64,000 nt of DNA from Verticillium longisporum. Its lineage: Eukaryota > Ascomycota > Sordariomycetes > Glomerellales > Plectosphaerellaceae. The stretch is taken from contig JAETXT010000001.1 in NCBI GenBank assembly GCA_019188255.1, positions 4,836,001 to 4,900,000 of the forward strand, given 5' to 3'. Below are positions 44,302 to 56,624 of the stretch, piece after piece. The position numbers and the translations under genes were made by a program. The notes beneath the pieces are model-generated. The model saw only the letters and a list, made by a program, of their open reading frames with translations, was not told the origin of the DNA and did not search any database. Position 1 is the first letter of the stretch. Each line of letters opens with the position of its first letter.

Positions 44302-46302
44302 ATGCGGAAGCCCTCGGCCTGTGCCGCGTGCCGGTAAGACACTCGCCCGAACTCGCACCATGGGCTTGATGCCCGGCTGCTTTTGCCTCGCCATCTCATC
44401 ACCCGAGCAAGGCCTGGAGGCATTCGAGTCCACCCTCCACATGTCGATCACCTGGACTAACATGTTCTGGTCCACAGGAGTCGTCGGCGCAAATGTCAGA
44501 CGAAGGATGGCCGGCGCGCATGTGTGCACTGCGAGGAAAGAGGCATACCATGCGTCCAAGGCCCCCAGAAGGCGGCTACTATGACCAGCGTGCTCAGCAA
44601 CGCAGCCAAGTAGCATCGCAAGCGCTGACCCCGGAAGGCGGATCGACGAGTGCATCGTCCCACCACCATGGCGATGGGTTCAGCCCCGAAGTTGTCGAGC
44701 CAGAGCCGCAGGCTACCTTGCCGGGCCTTGCCATGCGTCTGGACCTCGTGCGGCTCTACTTCGATTACATCCACGATCAGTTCCACTCGCTCTTTCATCG
44801 ACCAAGCTTCATCGAGGATGCTCTGCAGGACCGCGTGCCCCATAGCATCCTGTTTGGCATGTTCGCCCTGTCTGCAAGGTACGTTGGCGAAGCCACATGG
44901 TGCCCCTGAGTGTCTCGGCCGAGACGAACCCCAGGAGGAGGCATCGCGTCAAGAGTCATGCTTCCTGCATGCACTCTTGCGGAGCCGGAGACAGGGCTGA
45001 CGGGTACGACGTTTAGGTTCTCGACCGATCCGTACTTTGCGGATGTCGATCCCCGCGACAGGGCCACGGGCTACCTTCGCGCCGCGGAGAAGCTGCTCGA
45101 CCTTCGCGACATCTCTTTGACGACTATCCAGCTCTGCGTTCTCATCGGGTCTGGCGAGACTGCGGCGGGGCAGGCCGAGGTTGAGAACATCTACTACGGC
45201 GTGGCCTGCCGCATGGCCCAGCTGCTCGACCTCCCGAACAGGCCAGCCTCGAATCTGCTGGAGAGCGAGATTAACCTCAGGGGTGAGGCTTGTCGATGTT
45301 TTAGATGTGTTTGGACCGCTGTACTGATAAGGTGTAGTCTGGTGGTCACTGTCGATGATTGATGTGTGGTCCTCCACGGCTGTGAAGCTTCCCAAGCTCT
45401 TGCCAAATAGGACAGACATCTCCCTGCCCATGGACGACCTATCATATCTCGCTCTATCACCAGAAGGACTTGCGAGTGCCAGGGCGAGTGCCTTTAGCCA
45501 CGGCTCTCAACTTCTGGCGCAGATGATCAAGGTCAATAGGATCCTGCTGGAAATCAACAACTTCAACCAGCGATGCGTCACCGAGAACCCGACTTGGGAG
45601 ACTTTAAGCCAAGGTGTCGACGTACTGACGGCGCGGCTGGACGACTGGGTTGCGAATTTACCGCCGAATATGCACGATACGCCCGAGAACTTTGCTTGGT
45701 TCGCGTCGAGGGGCCTCGGACGGATCTTTGCGGCGGTATACCTCGGCTACTACCACTTCGGCCAGCTGCTGTACTACCAGTTCCTGCACGGTGCAGCAAT
45801 CGACGCGCCACTATCACCAGAAGACTCTAGGGGCACCATGGCGACAGAATCACCGTCGGCGATGCGGCGGCAAGAATATGCACAGAGAACCAAAGAGCAT
45901 GCGGGCCGGTTATGCGAGATGGTGTATCGGTCACAGGCGACCGCGGGGGCTGACGTCCGCTACACGATGACCTCGCACGTCTTGGTCATTGCATCTACGG
46001 TGCAGATCCACACCCTTCTGTTCAGTGGCGATGAAGATGACATCGGCGTCGCTCGATCGAGGCTGGAACGGAACTTTGAGCTCTTGCTGCGACTGCAGTG
46101 CTACTGGCCAACGGTCGATCGCGCCATCAGTCGTCTGCGGGCCTTCCATGCGACGGCTCGTACAAGTGTAGATTCGAGCTTCGTCTTGGATCGGTGGATG
46201 CTACGCTTCATGGTTGAGTTTGCCGAGAGCATGGAGGAGAAGGAGGCAGAAGCATGGCGCGGTGGCAGCGAAGAGATAGAGGCGCTCTGGAACCGGCAAT
46301 AA
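44302..46302 (+). CDS. Zn2Cys6 fungal-specific transcription factor
   Basis: Nuclear regulator of about 554 residues. Exons 44302-44333, 44478-44878, 45017-45282 and 45338-46302 (introns 144, 138 and 55 nt). Exon 1 codes MRKPSACAACR; splicing to SRRRKCQTKDGRRACVHC completes a perfect cluster C-x2-C-x6-C-x8-C-x2-C-x6-C at residues 7-36. The middle-homology fungal_trans domain follows (YFDYIHDQFHSLFHRPSF, ILFGMFALSARF, AAEKLLDLRDISLTTIQLCVL, YYGVACRMAQLLDL). A frame break at 44562-44566 is cured by one extra C in a C5 run (GPPEGGYYDQ). Its place between a sugar transporter and an alpha-galactosidase suggests pathway control of an alpha-galactoside cluster (inference). Confidence 0.9.
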
Positions 46303-47114
46303 CGGTGGGATCATGATGATGAACGAGGTCTGGAATAATGATGGTATGGGAAGCGCGTTGTCCGTTGCATTTGTCTGCATTGACGAATATTGCTGGAAAA
46401 AGCACATGGACAAGATTGAACATGCAGGAAGTGGAGGAGCAAAATTATGTTATTGTAATACCCAACAATTCCTCCTTCTGTATATCCTTTTACTGCATGT
46501 ACCTTGATGTCCCTGCACCTGCCTCAGCCTCGCCTCGATTTTTCTCTCTTCCGCCAAACCTCGTGACGTGTGCTCGATGTTCGAATACCTACCAACACCA
46601 TCTACAGGGACGACTCCATCACGCTCTGCGGTGCTATCGTCATGTTGACTCGCGTCGGCACCTTCATCCCCGGCGATCACACCAAGTACGGTGTACGCCC
46701 CCCGTGGGGACGGACCTTGCCCTGTGGAGCAGCGGAGAACTCGCCGCTGCCATTTCCCACCATCTTGGCAGTCTTCAACCCCAGGGTCTCGGTCGCCGAC
46801 ACGAGGATTAATTATCCTGCGCCCTCGGCACTCCTTTGATGACTGCATTCTACATGTAGAGGTCCGGACACGACGACTGCGGCACTTGCGCAGATGCGGC
46901 ATCGCCTACAGGCGTGGCGGGACGCTACAGATAGGGTCACGATCTGGGTTTCGACTAGTTGCGCCTTTGACACTCGTTTTCAGAAGCACGTCGGTGTTTG
47001 AATTCCATAAAGAACGGCCAAGGATCGCCGCCAGTCTGCAAATGAGGTCGGCCTTCGGATAGTAGCCGTCTATCAGACTGGGGCGCCCGCACCCACCACT
47101 GCAACGAAATCATC
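46303..47114. other. Intergenic: regulator 3' flank and GH27 promoter
   Basis: About 0.8 kb. Open frames at about 46570-46836 (plus) and 46450-46902 (minus) have no recognisable features and overlap each other, so they were not called. The GH27 promoter must lie at the right edge. Confidence 0.4.
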
Positions 47115-48946
47115 ATGGCCCGACACTCCACCATCGTCGTCGCCCTCGCTCTTGTCGGCCGAGCTGCATCACGGTTTGATGGCTTGGCCGATACCCCACC
47201 AATGGGTTGGGTACGACTCACTCCTCTCTTTTTATTGCTTTCCTAGACATGGCACATGCAGACCGCCAACGGCAACGTGCGCAGAACAATTGGAATGCTT
47301 TCGCTTGTGATGTATCGGAGCACCTGCTGCTCAGTACCTCCGAACGGATCGTCAACCTCGGCCTTCGTGATCTTGGCTACAACACGGTCGTGCTTGACGA
47401 CTGTTGGCAGGATCCTGCCGGCAGAGATGCCAAGGGAAAGGTCCAGCCCGATCTGGCCAAGTTCCCTCGCGGCATGAAGGCCATTTCCGACGCCCTGCAT
47501 GCCCAAAACCTCAAATTCGGCATGTACTCCAGTGCAGGGGAATTGACCTGCGCTCGATTCGGTGCGTGGCTGTGATAAAACAAGTTTCTTGATGCCATGA
47601 TCATGTGGCGCTGATCACAATCACAGCGGGATCGCTGGATCACGAGCAAGACGATGCGGATAGCTTCGCCGCCTGGGGCGTTGATTTTCTAAAGTATGAC
47701 AATTGCTTCCATATGGGTCGCATGGGCACGCCGGAAATTTCGTTCAACCGCTTCAAGGCCATGTCTGATGCCCTGAAGGCGTCGGGCCGCGACATTGCCT
47801 TAAATCTCTGCAATTGGGGAGAGGACTATGTCCACACGGTGAGCTCAGTCTATTCAGTGTTTGCCTTGGGCCCCTCTGCAATTAGCCCCTGATCCCTGAC
47901 TGGCCCCTCTCTTGGCATCTGCCAAGACCTCACGATGGCTTCATCACCGGAAGTCTACCACAGCACACCGCTCAAGCTAACTCTGCTATTTTTTTTTTCT
48001 TACTCAGTGGGGCGCATCTCTTGCCCATGCCTGGCGCATGTCTGGCGATATTTACGACTCCTTTACGCGACCCGATGACCTGTGCAGCTGTGCCTCGGTT
48101 GCCGACCCCTTCTGCGTCGCCCCCGGCACGCAGTGTTCCGTGCTCTTCATCCTGAACAAGGTCGCGCCCTTTGCCGACCGCGCCATCCCCGGTGGCTGGA
48201 ATGACCTTGACATGCTCGAGGTAGGCCGGGGCGGCATGACGGACGAGGAGTACAAGGCCCACTTCGCCTTGTGGGCGGCTCTCAAGTCCCCGCTGATGCT
48301 CGGCAACGACCTCCGCATCATGGACTCTGCCGCCCTCTCCATCATCAACAACCCCGCCATCATTGCCTTGAGTCAGGACCCCCACGGCCGCGCTGTCTAC
48401 CGTGTCCGCCGAGACATCGGTCCCCCACGCGTCCCCGTCGCCGACGAGTATGCCGCACAGGAGGCCCACATATGGAGCGGCCGACTCGCCAACGGCGACC
48501 AGGCCGTCATCTTCCTCAACGCCGCCGGCGCCGATCTTGACATGAAGGCCTCCCTCGCCGAGATTTTCGTCGGCGATGGACCGGGCGGGTCGGCGCCCCA
48601 CGTTCGCGTCGGCTGGTCCGTTCACGATCTGTGGGCGCACCGCATGCCCCTCGAGACGGCCGAAGCTCTCATCGGGGCCAGTGACGACGGCGTCCGTGCA
48701 GATGTCCTCCGCGCCGCGAACTGGTACAACGCGACGGAAATCCCGTATGCCCAGGGACTGGCCAACGAAGACCCGCGGCTGTTTGGTGAGAAGATCGGCG
48801 AGGTCCAAGCCGGCGGCGATCTCGAGGTCAAGGTTGTCAAGCACTCTGCGCGGGTGTTTCGTCTCAGGCGCATCGCTGTCGAGGGTGATGGGTTCAAGTC
48901 GAAGGCCCACGCGCGAGAGGACCACGAGGAAAAGGATGAGCTGTAA
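47115..48946 (+). CDS. Alpha-galactosidase, GH27
   Basis: Retaining hydrolase of terminal alpha-galactosides (melibiose, raffinose, galactomannan side chains). Exons 47115-47210, 47285-47561, 47627-47838 and 48008-48946 (introns 74, 65 and 169 nt), 507 residues, frame consistent. Signal-like N-terminus MARHSTIVVALALVGRAAS. Motifs in order: TPPMGWNNWNAFACD, LGYNTVVLDDCW, FGMYSSAGELTC, DFLKYDNC (nucleophile Asp) and GGWNDLDMLEVG (acid/base Asp in the second half). LGNDLRIM and the C-terminal beta-sandwich follow. ALINIGHT-type cysteines in DLCSCASVADPFCVAPGTQC are richer than average. Exon 1/2 junction rebuilds GW-NNWN. It sits 0.8 kb after the Zn2Cys6 gene. Confidence 0.93.
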
Positions 48947-50200
48947 TCGAAAAGCAAACTAAAAGTCCCTGACTGGACAATCCGTTGCCCTTATGCTTAT
49001 GCCCACCTCGCTCTTGCACTCCGCACCTTTTCTATGTTGTTCAGGAGTGCTTTCTTGATATCTCATTTGATATCTCATAATGGCCCATCTTGCGTTGGCT
49101 ACTTATAGCTTCGCATCTCCAAGCGACGCTCAACAATGCCCGCAATCAGTGTTCCCTTGGCATGACGCATGTCCGACAGAATCACCATCCATATGGACTG
49201 GCCAATGCTACAAAATTTTTGATGAGCAACCAGAAACCAGACCGCGCCGGCTGTGACGCAGAACAACAGCTGTCAGGACACCGAAGTGGTCGTAGCAGCC
49301 TGGCAGCACCTTCATCATCTTCATCAAATACTGCATCTTGCTGGTATTGCCGTTAGTAGTTTCGGATTGTTGAAGAACCATACGCCGCAGATATGCAGGG
49401 TGATAGCTGTTAATGTACCCACAGTCTGAACCAGATATCTGCTTTTGGCCTGCAACCCTGCATAATTCGAACACACCATGGGTAGACGTCAAGAAGAAGC
49501 GATGTATGAAAATGGCACTGTAGCAATAGAAGCCCTGCCCGCAATCATGAACACTTCGTAACTCTACCTTTCTTAAAACGGTCAACTAGGAGCGCTGTCC
49601 TAAACCACCATCGCACAAACTACAGCTTCAAAACCTCCCCGCGTACTCAAAGTGCCGGTCGCTGTAACATGCGTGCTTGTGGTCCGAGTGATCGGGCTTG
49701 GCGTGTTCCTGGAGTGAAGCATGGGTAAGTTGAATGCAAGCTCCAGATCATGAGTTTGGAATTTCCACTGCAAGCGTGCGCACGCCGACGATGGCTTGAA
49801 GGTGACTATCCAATTAACGGTCGCGTCCCGCGTGTCAACTGGAGCGATGATGCTGTCGCGAATATCGATCGCAGACTCGTTCAGTCCCGTCACCCACGGC
49901 ACGTTAGGAATCGGACCTACTCTATATTCAACCGAGCAATGCCCCGTCGGGAGCCATTTCGTATTTCAACAGCCTGAGTACGGTTACATCGTGCTGTACA
50001 TGGGACTTTGCTGCGCATGTTTTTCCGAATTTTGTATCCGAGCAGACGGAAACTTTCCCGAAACTACCACTCATTCAGAGCAGCGACAGACACACACGCA
50101 CCACCATACTGTGTTCTTTGGTATCCCAGTATTGACAGTCGAGCAATCATGTGCTTCATTAACTACTAAATCTACATTTTGGGTCGCCTCAAGGCGCGCC
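48947..50200. other. Intergenic
   Basis: About 1.25 kb between convergent genes. No gene, repeat or RNA was recognised. Confidence 0.4.
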
Positions 50201-51869
50201 TTACACGAGGTACCTGAATGTCGAAGGCAGCCTGGTGGGATCGTCCTGAGCGAGCTCAGCCGTCTGCGCCGCGACATCGCCGTGCGTCTCCCACGCGGCG
50301 CCGCCCTGCTCGATCTTCTTGTTGAGGTTGACGAGCACGACGCGGAAGCCGTAGCAGCCGACAATGGTGACGCCGAACATGGAGAGCACGATGCCGTAGC
50401 TGCCGCGGAAGCCGTTGGCCTCGAGGTTCCACACATAGGAGCCGATGATGTTGCCAATCTGGGAGAAGGCGTTGATCATGGCGATGGCGACGGCACGCTT
50501 GGCCGGAGGCCGGGGGAAGGAGGACGAGATCCAGGAGTAGAAGACGATGAAGCCAGCGTAGGCGCCTGCCTGGAGGAAGAGGGCGACGTAGCGGGCGGCG
50601 ACGTTGTCGGTGGCCATTGAGATGACGAAGCCGACGATACCCATGCAGATGGGCCAGACAATGTGCCAGAAACGCTCCTGTTGGCGATCGGCGTGCCACG
50701 CGTTGATGAGAGAGACGATGCAGGCGAAGGCCCACGGCGGGGAGCTCATGAGCAGGGTGGGGACGTATCCAAAGCCGAGGGTACCAGTGAGGGTAGGCTG
50801 CAAGGGGTTAGGACGTGGTTTGTAGTCGAGGTGCAGATGACGCGGTGGTGACTTACGAAGTAGGCGTTGAACGACAGACCGATGACGTAGGTGGTGAAGG
50901 TGATCATCATGAGGTAGATCTTGTAGTCCTTGACAGCCATGTAGAAGCCATCAAGGGCGCCCTGCTCGGCAGAATCGGCATCTGCCTCGCCGACGTCCTC
51001 CGTCATGCGCATTTGAGCGACCTGAAGCTCTTCTTCGGTGAAGCCCTTGGAGTTGTGGGGTAGATCGGGGAGAATAAAGGCGGCCGCAATGGCAATGGCC
51101 ATGGTGGCAGCACCCTCGACTGGACAAACTGTTAGCTGGAAAGTTCTTGATGATTGATCGAATAGAAGGTTGAAAACTTACTCCAGAAAAGCCAGCGCCA
51201 AGCAGCGTGGCCCAGAACACCCTGCATGTTGGACAGGACACCGGCACCGATAAGCGCCGAGAAAGCGTTCGAGATCAGGTTTCCGCAGAAGAGAATGGCG
51301 TTGCGCTTGGTGAGCTCACGGCTGGTGTACCACTTCGAGAGGATGAGAAGAGCTCCGGGCAGGAAAGCAGCCTCAACAAAGCCGAGGAAGAATCGCGTGG
51401 CAACCATGCCTCCGAAGTTGGTGACGACACCAGAAAGGGTAGAGATGAGACCCCACAGCAGCATGGCAGCCGCAATGTACCAAGAGGGTCTGTCGATGCG
51501 GTTGATGAGGATGTTGGAAGGCACCTGCATCAGAATGTATCCAACGTAGAGGATACTCAAACACGTCGCGTACTGCGAGTAGTTGAGGTTGAGGTCGTCC
51601 TGCAGACCACGGAGACGGGCAGCTGCGATGTTGTTCCTGTCGAGATAGTTCATGATATAGATCAGAACAAACAGCGAACACCGCGTGTCGAGCTTGCGCT
51701 TCATGCTTTTCTCAACCTAGGAGCGATAGATTGGGTCGGACAGAGGTCCACCGCCTATGGGAGGGCCGCCGGCGGGTGCTTTGTCGGACGACCTCCGGGG
51801 GGCGGCCTCGAGGTGATCGGGGTCGTGGACAGGCCCATTGTGGGTATCTACCTTGGGTGCGTCGCTCAT
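50201..51869 (-). CDS. MFS permease, allantoate/nicotinate (Dal5/Tna1) type
   Basis: Anion:cation symporter family for organic acids, vitamins or ureides. Downstream exons are 51716-51182, 51119-50857 and 50797-50201 (introns 62 and 59 nt). Family motifs: FVLIYIMNYLDRNNIAAARLRGL, YVGYILMQVPSNI, RFFLGFVEAAFLPGAL, LSKWYTSRELTKRNAI, WRWLFWIEGAATM, GFIVFYSWISSSFPRPPAKRAVAIAMINAFSQIGNIIGS. The 5' end is unusual. The frame from ATG 51869 runs 50 codons and meets TAG at 51719-51717, directly before VEKSMKRKLD. Relatives have coding sequence there (D-P-x-Y-R-x-x-V-E pattern, here DPIYRS-stop-VEK). Either TAG is the end of a 135-nt phase-0 intron (51851-51717, giving 470 residues) or it is a nonsense codon. 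Substrate unknown. Confidence 0.88.
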
Positions 51870-54280
51870 GTTGGGATTCGGAGAGCTGGGGTAGGAGGAG
51901 CAGAGAGAGGTAAGAGACGGAACGGCTGATCAGAACAGACTGGCCCGACAGAAGGGGGATCGTCCTCTCATATAAAGCGTTCAGTGGCGGACCCAAGTGC
52001 CATAAGCGTTACCCCGGTTTTAGCGGCCAAAACCCCATGGAGCAGGAACAAAGCGGCCTGTATGACGTGGAGAAGATGTTGGAGAGAAGGCGTGGGGGTT
52101 CCTCATCGCGATGCCTCAGAATTTGACGGACCGGCGGGTCGGTCCCAGAAACTAACCCGTGGACTGACAAGCACGATCCCTAGTCAGGCTCTTGCGATGG
52201 GGTTCAACGAAAAGCAGGGGGCCCCGCTAGTCTCCGCAAGCTATTGTTTGGGATGGGATGGAATGGTGTGGGAAGCAGTGAGCGCCCCCCGGGAGGTGCT
52301 CCTCTCTTCCACGCCGCTGTAGCGTGTGTAAAGTGCCGGACCATGTCGCCATGCTTCCCCGCGTAGTCCGTCTCCTTGCGGCGGGCTTGTTCTCGTGTTG
52401 GGGGGATAATTAGGAGGGGGCCGCTTGGGGCGAATGTTGGGGGTCAAATGGGGCGAACGTGGAGAACCCCCACGCCCTCAATCTCCAATAACTTGTCCTG
52501 GAGATGCAAAATTTGTCAAGCTGGACAAACAGGCCCGCTGTGATGAAGATGTTTTCGAGAAATCCATCACGTGCATCGTCTCGTAGCACGTTCCAAGTAA
52601 GGACGGCGTCGGTGCTCCTCCTGGGCGGATGGCCCGATATCCTGCTCGTCCTGCTCATCCTGCTCGTCATGCCGGTCACAGTGCTGTTGTCCTTACAAGG
52701 GAGGATCGGCACTTCAGCCCTGGACACCTGGACTCGTGGCCTGTGGCGTTGCCCAGTTATGCTTGATTTCGCGGGCAGTTGCTGTGTGGGGATCTCCCCT
52801 GTCGCTGGACGTTTCTGGCATTTGCTGTATGCGGGAGTCGGGGTATTCGGGCAGTTTTGTCGGGGCAAGTTGCACAGAAACCTTTGCACCCCTGGCTCAC
52901 AGGAGGAGGGTGCACGCCACTGAGCCACCCACACCGGCCGGATGACGTTGGTGGACCGATCCCTCTCGACCTGGACCTCCTGACAAGCAGCGAAGCCTGC
53001 TTCACCTCGACACTACGTAGCATCCTGTTGAGCCATGAGTCGGCACATCTCCGGCATGGCCGGCTAGGCGAGTTGAGCGGTCAATCTCGAACAGGCCCGA
53101 TCCCCGCTCCGCAGCCACGCCGTCGTCTGTTGCTGAGGGCTCGGGGGCTCTAGAAGCTGGTCTAAGTGGGCTCGGAAGTCGGATATAATGCCGGAAGTCG
53201 TGGGCTTGGTGGACGCTTCTCGGTGAAACTCAACGGGGAATGCAGGTTCGTGGGGGTCAGGCGGGGGTCCTCAGCTGGCGTTTTGACTCGCGTGCTGTGC
53301 ATCTGGCCAACGTGCTCACTGGAACAACGCTCATCCGGCCAATGTTGCCTGTTTGCGTCGAGCCCGAGAAGATTCTGTCTCGCCAAGACGGGGTTTGGAC
53401 CTTGTATAGTGCCCATTGACCCGTCGGGTGGAAGGATGGTCTAGTAAATGGATATGTTGTGCCTTCGAGGCACCCAGATTGATAAAAGAATGCATGTCCG
53501 CGGTGACCGAGCTGCCAGTCGGAGAACTAAAAGGTGTTGGGTTGGATTGCCTTGGGGGACACAGTCGGCCTTTACGCAAGAAGGAGTTTATATCCGACAA
53601 AACGTAGACGCACTTTGTTGGTGATCCTGATCCTGATCGTGTGATCAGCATGGAAGAGAATCTCGGGACATGGCAGGTCCCCGACGTCCAGGTTAATGGA
53701 TAACCCACAATCGCAAAGTTAAACCCCGTAAACCCCCGAACCCGAGGCAGGCTCGCATCGTCTGCGAGGCCTTGTACAGCGACCATGGGTGCGATGGGTA
53801 ACCGGGGGTGGCTGGGTGCATGCATCTTTTCTTCATGTTGCATTCTTGTCTTGTTCCACCAGGCAGTTGGGTCGGATGCAATGCAACAAAGCTTGACGCA
53901 TGAAGCAGTAGGAGCAAAAGTACGACTCTCGACGGCTGACTCGTGATTTCACCAATGGTCTGGATGATGGAACCACGGAACCAGATTGAGTTGTGGGAGA
54001 GATCGCACGCCGTCGTGTTCACGGTTGTCGTCGTGTGGGACGGCGTTTCAGGAAGGCAAGCCACTGAAAGTCAGCCTTACGGGGCGTAATTACGCCGCCT
54101 CAGCCACCGAGGGCGACGTACTCGTCATCCACCAAACCCAAGTGACTAGACCTGTTTGAGCCTGCTTGTCATCAACCTCAGCTCAAACATCGACATTGGT
54201 CCCGACGACATTATTACGGGCAATAACGCCAATTCCATCAAGGTCGATCGCCATCAGATGGAATCAAGCATTTATTTATC
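51870..54280. other. Large gene-poor interval
   Basis: About 2.4 kb, the longest stretch without a supported gene. It must contain divergent promoters for the permease (minus) and the MFS gene at 54281. Open frames such as 52410-52934 (minus) and 52504-52923 (plus) overlap, lack domains and contain repeated CTGCTCGTC-like triplets, so were not called. No transposon termini recognised. Confidence 0.4.
51970..51977 (-). promoter_or_regulatory. Weak TATA-like element of the permease gene
   Basis: The minus strand reads CTTTATATGAG about 100 bases before ATG 51869. The position is suitable but the match to TATA is imperfect. Confidence 0.3.
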
Positions 54281-56013
54281 ATGAATCGATATCGCGACGA
54301 CGCAGATGCAGAGGCCGAGCCTCTGCTTGAGGATGACATCGAAGACTTTGCCCTGTTCCCCGATGTTGAGGCGGAAGACGAGCCCTGGATTGCCTCGCCA
54401 TCAGTAGCATCGCGAGGTCGCGCGCGATGGCAGTCCGGGCGGACAACCTGGAAGAATGCGACATCCAAGCTCAATTTCAATCGCTTCCGACCAGACACGC
54501 CCTTTGCTATCGTCCTGCTGCTTGCCACCATCAAGGGTATCCTCGTTGGCAGCGGGGTTCTGCTCATGACGCCCATGGTTCGCCTGATGGAAGACGCCAT
54601 TTGCCACGTGCACTACCACAAAGACATCTCCGAGCCGATTGATGAGAAGGACTGCAAGGTCAATGATGTTCAGTCTCAGTTGGCCTACCTAGGTGGCATT
54701 GGGGCCCTGGTGGCGTCACTTGTCACGCTAGTCGTCGCTTTTCCATATGGTGTGTTGGCGGACAGGTAAGTTTGACCGTCATGTTCACATACATGGTGCT
54801 TTACTGACATCTATCCAGGATGGGTCGTAAGCCGGCTTTCTTTCTCGCCTACGTGGGGATTCTACTTGGATTTGGCTGGGGCCCGTTCGTCCTCTCGCTT
54901 TCGCACTTCCCAAGCATTTGGGTCCTTCTCTTGGGACATGTCTTCTTCTTGATTGGAGGCGGTGTGCCCCTTGCCATCAACAACATCTATGCCATGGCTG
55001 CAGATGTCAGCAACGAAGCTAACCGGTCGACTCATTTTCTGTACCTCTCTGTAGGCGCCGTTATCGCGGGACTTCTTGTGCCTCTGCTGTCCGGCTTTCT
55101 GCTCGAGACATACGGCCCATGGGTTCCTATCCGCATCGTCTTTTGCCTGAGTCCAGTCATTCTCACAGCTGCCAGTCTCTTGCCCGAGATGTTACGCGTC
55201 AAGCTGCCCGATGGCGACGCCATACCTGAACCGACTAAGCCTTTCGTGGCAACCGTCAAGGACCATGTCCGTACATCTCTTGCCGAGCTCGCCAGCGCCA
55301 AAGTCTTGCTCCGCAACCGCAGCGTTCTCTTCTGCCTCTTGGCACCCCTGACTGCTAGTACAATGTTTACTTCTAGTACGTCGACTCTTTCTCAGTACAT
55401 CAGCAAGTACTTTTCCTGGTCGCTCGCCCAGACATCCTATATCCTCTCACCCATCGCCCTGTGCCACCTCCTCATTCTCACCGCCCTGCCACGTCTGTCG
55501 GCCCACCTCCTCAAGCCTCGCCGTCGTCTGCGCCTCAACGACTTCACCAAGGACCTCCTCCTGACCCGTGCCTCGTATGGCATCCTTGCCATCTCGGCAT
55601 TCTTGCAAGCCATCAGCCCATCCATCGTGCCGTTTCTTCTGGCTATTGCACTCGGCACACTCGGTTCCGCGACGACGCCTTTGGCACGCGCTCTCATCAC
55701 GGCATTTGTCGAAAAGGAACACACCTCGCGCCTCTACGCCATGTGTAGCATCGTCGAGACCCTCGGAGCCTTCATCGGTGGACCGGTCCTGGCATGGACC
55801 TTTTCAGCGGGAATGCACATGGGCGGCATCATGAGGGGACTACCGTGGCTGTATGTTTCGTTTTTGCACACATGTGCCATGGCGGCATTCATGATGGTAC
55901 GAGAGCCGAAACACATGAAGCCGCCGGTGCAGACGGAGAGCGGCGAGGAAGGGGTTGACGGCATGGGGTATGAGTCTGCAGCAGAGGATGAGGAGGATTT
56001 CGCTGCTCGGTAG
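54281..56013 (+). CDS. MFS transporter of unknown substrate
   Basis: Twelve-helix-type transporter, 559 residues, two exons with one intron at 54766-54818 (phase 2), frame consistent. A 70-residue acidic cytosolic N-terminus (DDADAEAEPLLEDDIEDF) precedes TM1 (FAIVLLLATIKGILVGSGVLLM). MFS motif A is intact across the splice: GVLADRMGRKPAFFLAY. Further helices: VLLLGHVFFLIGGGVPLAINNIYAM, AVIAGLLVPLLSGFLLE, VPFLLAIALGTLGSATTPLARALI, then LYAMCSIVETLGAFIGGPVLAWTFS. The sequence resembles fungal MFS proteins seen near secondary-metabolite genes, but no biosynthetic gene lies here. Substrate unknown. Confidence 0.9.
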
Positions 56014-56624
56014 GTCTGTCGTATAGACCTTGTTCTTTGAAGCTTGGGCAGGTGAAATTTTGTAGAGCAGAGCTGTTTCGGACTGTTGGTTTACATGATC
56101 TCGAACTTAACAGGCCTGCATAGCGCGTCCGGGTTGTTGTCTTCATCATAAGATTAGAATACAAGACCTCAGAAGGTGCACCGCAAACAGCTGATGGCTG
56201 CAAGGCTTGTGGGTTGAATCGACGCCCGGGATATGGATCAGCTACGTAATTTCTTCAACATGGCTGGTCGTGATCTCCTCCTAGATCTTCCTTCTCGGTC
56301 AGACACGCAACGGAGTGCACGCCTTGACGCAATGGCACGATGCAATAACAGCGTCATCCAGACGATGCAGTTGCTCTTGTGAACATGCAGGCATCGCAGG
56401 GGAGGAGCGAACACCGCCAATGCAGGGAAATCATGTGCATCAGAAACGCAAGAGTGGAGGAGACTTGATACAGCCATCATTTGAAGCATTACCTATTTAA
56501 CCCGCTTCCCCGCCTCAGATTTCAAACCACCATACTCCGCGATGTCAATCACGGCCTTTGCCAAAGACGCCTGTTTGAGCCCTCCTCGCTCTCCGCACGC
56601 GCAACAGCCACAACACCAAGACCC
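56014..56624. other. Intergenic between convergent genes
   Basis: 3' flanks of two convergent genes; no supported coding sequence or repeat. Confidence 0.4.

Noticed and set aside
52410..52934. Overlapping open frames between the two MFS genes
   Set aside because: Two frames on opposite strands cover the same bases and neither has features or a start context.
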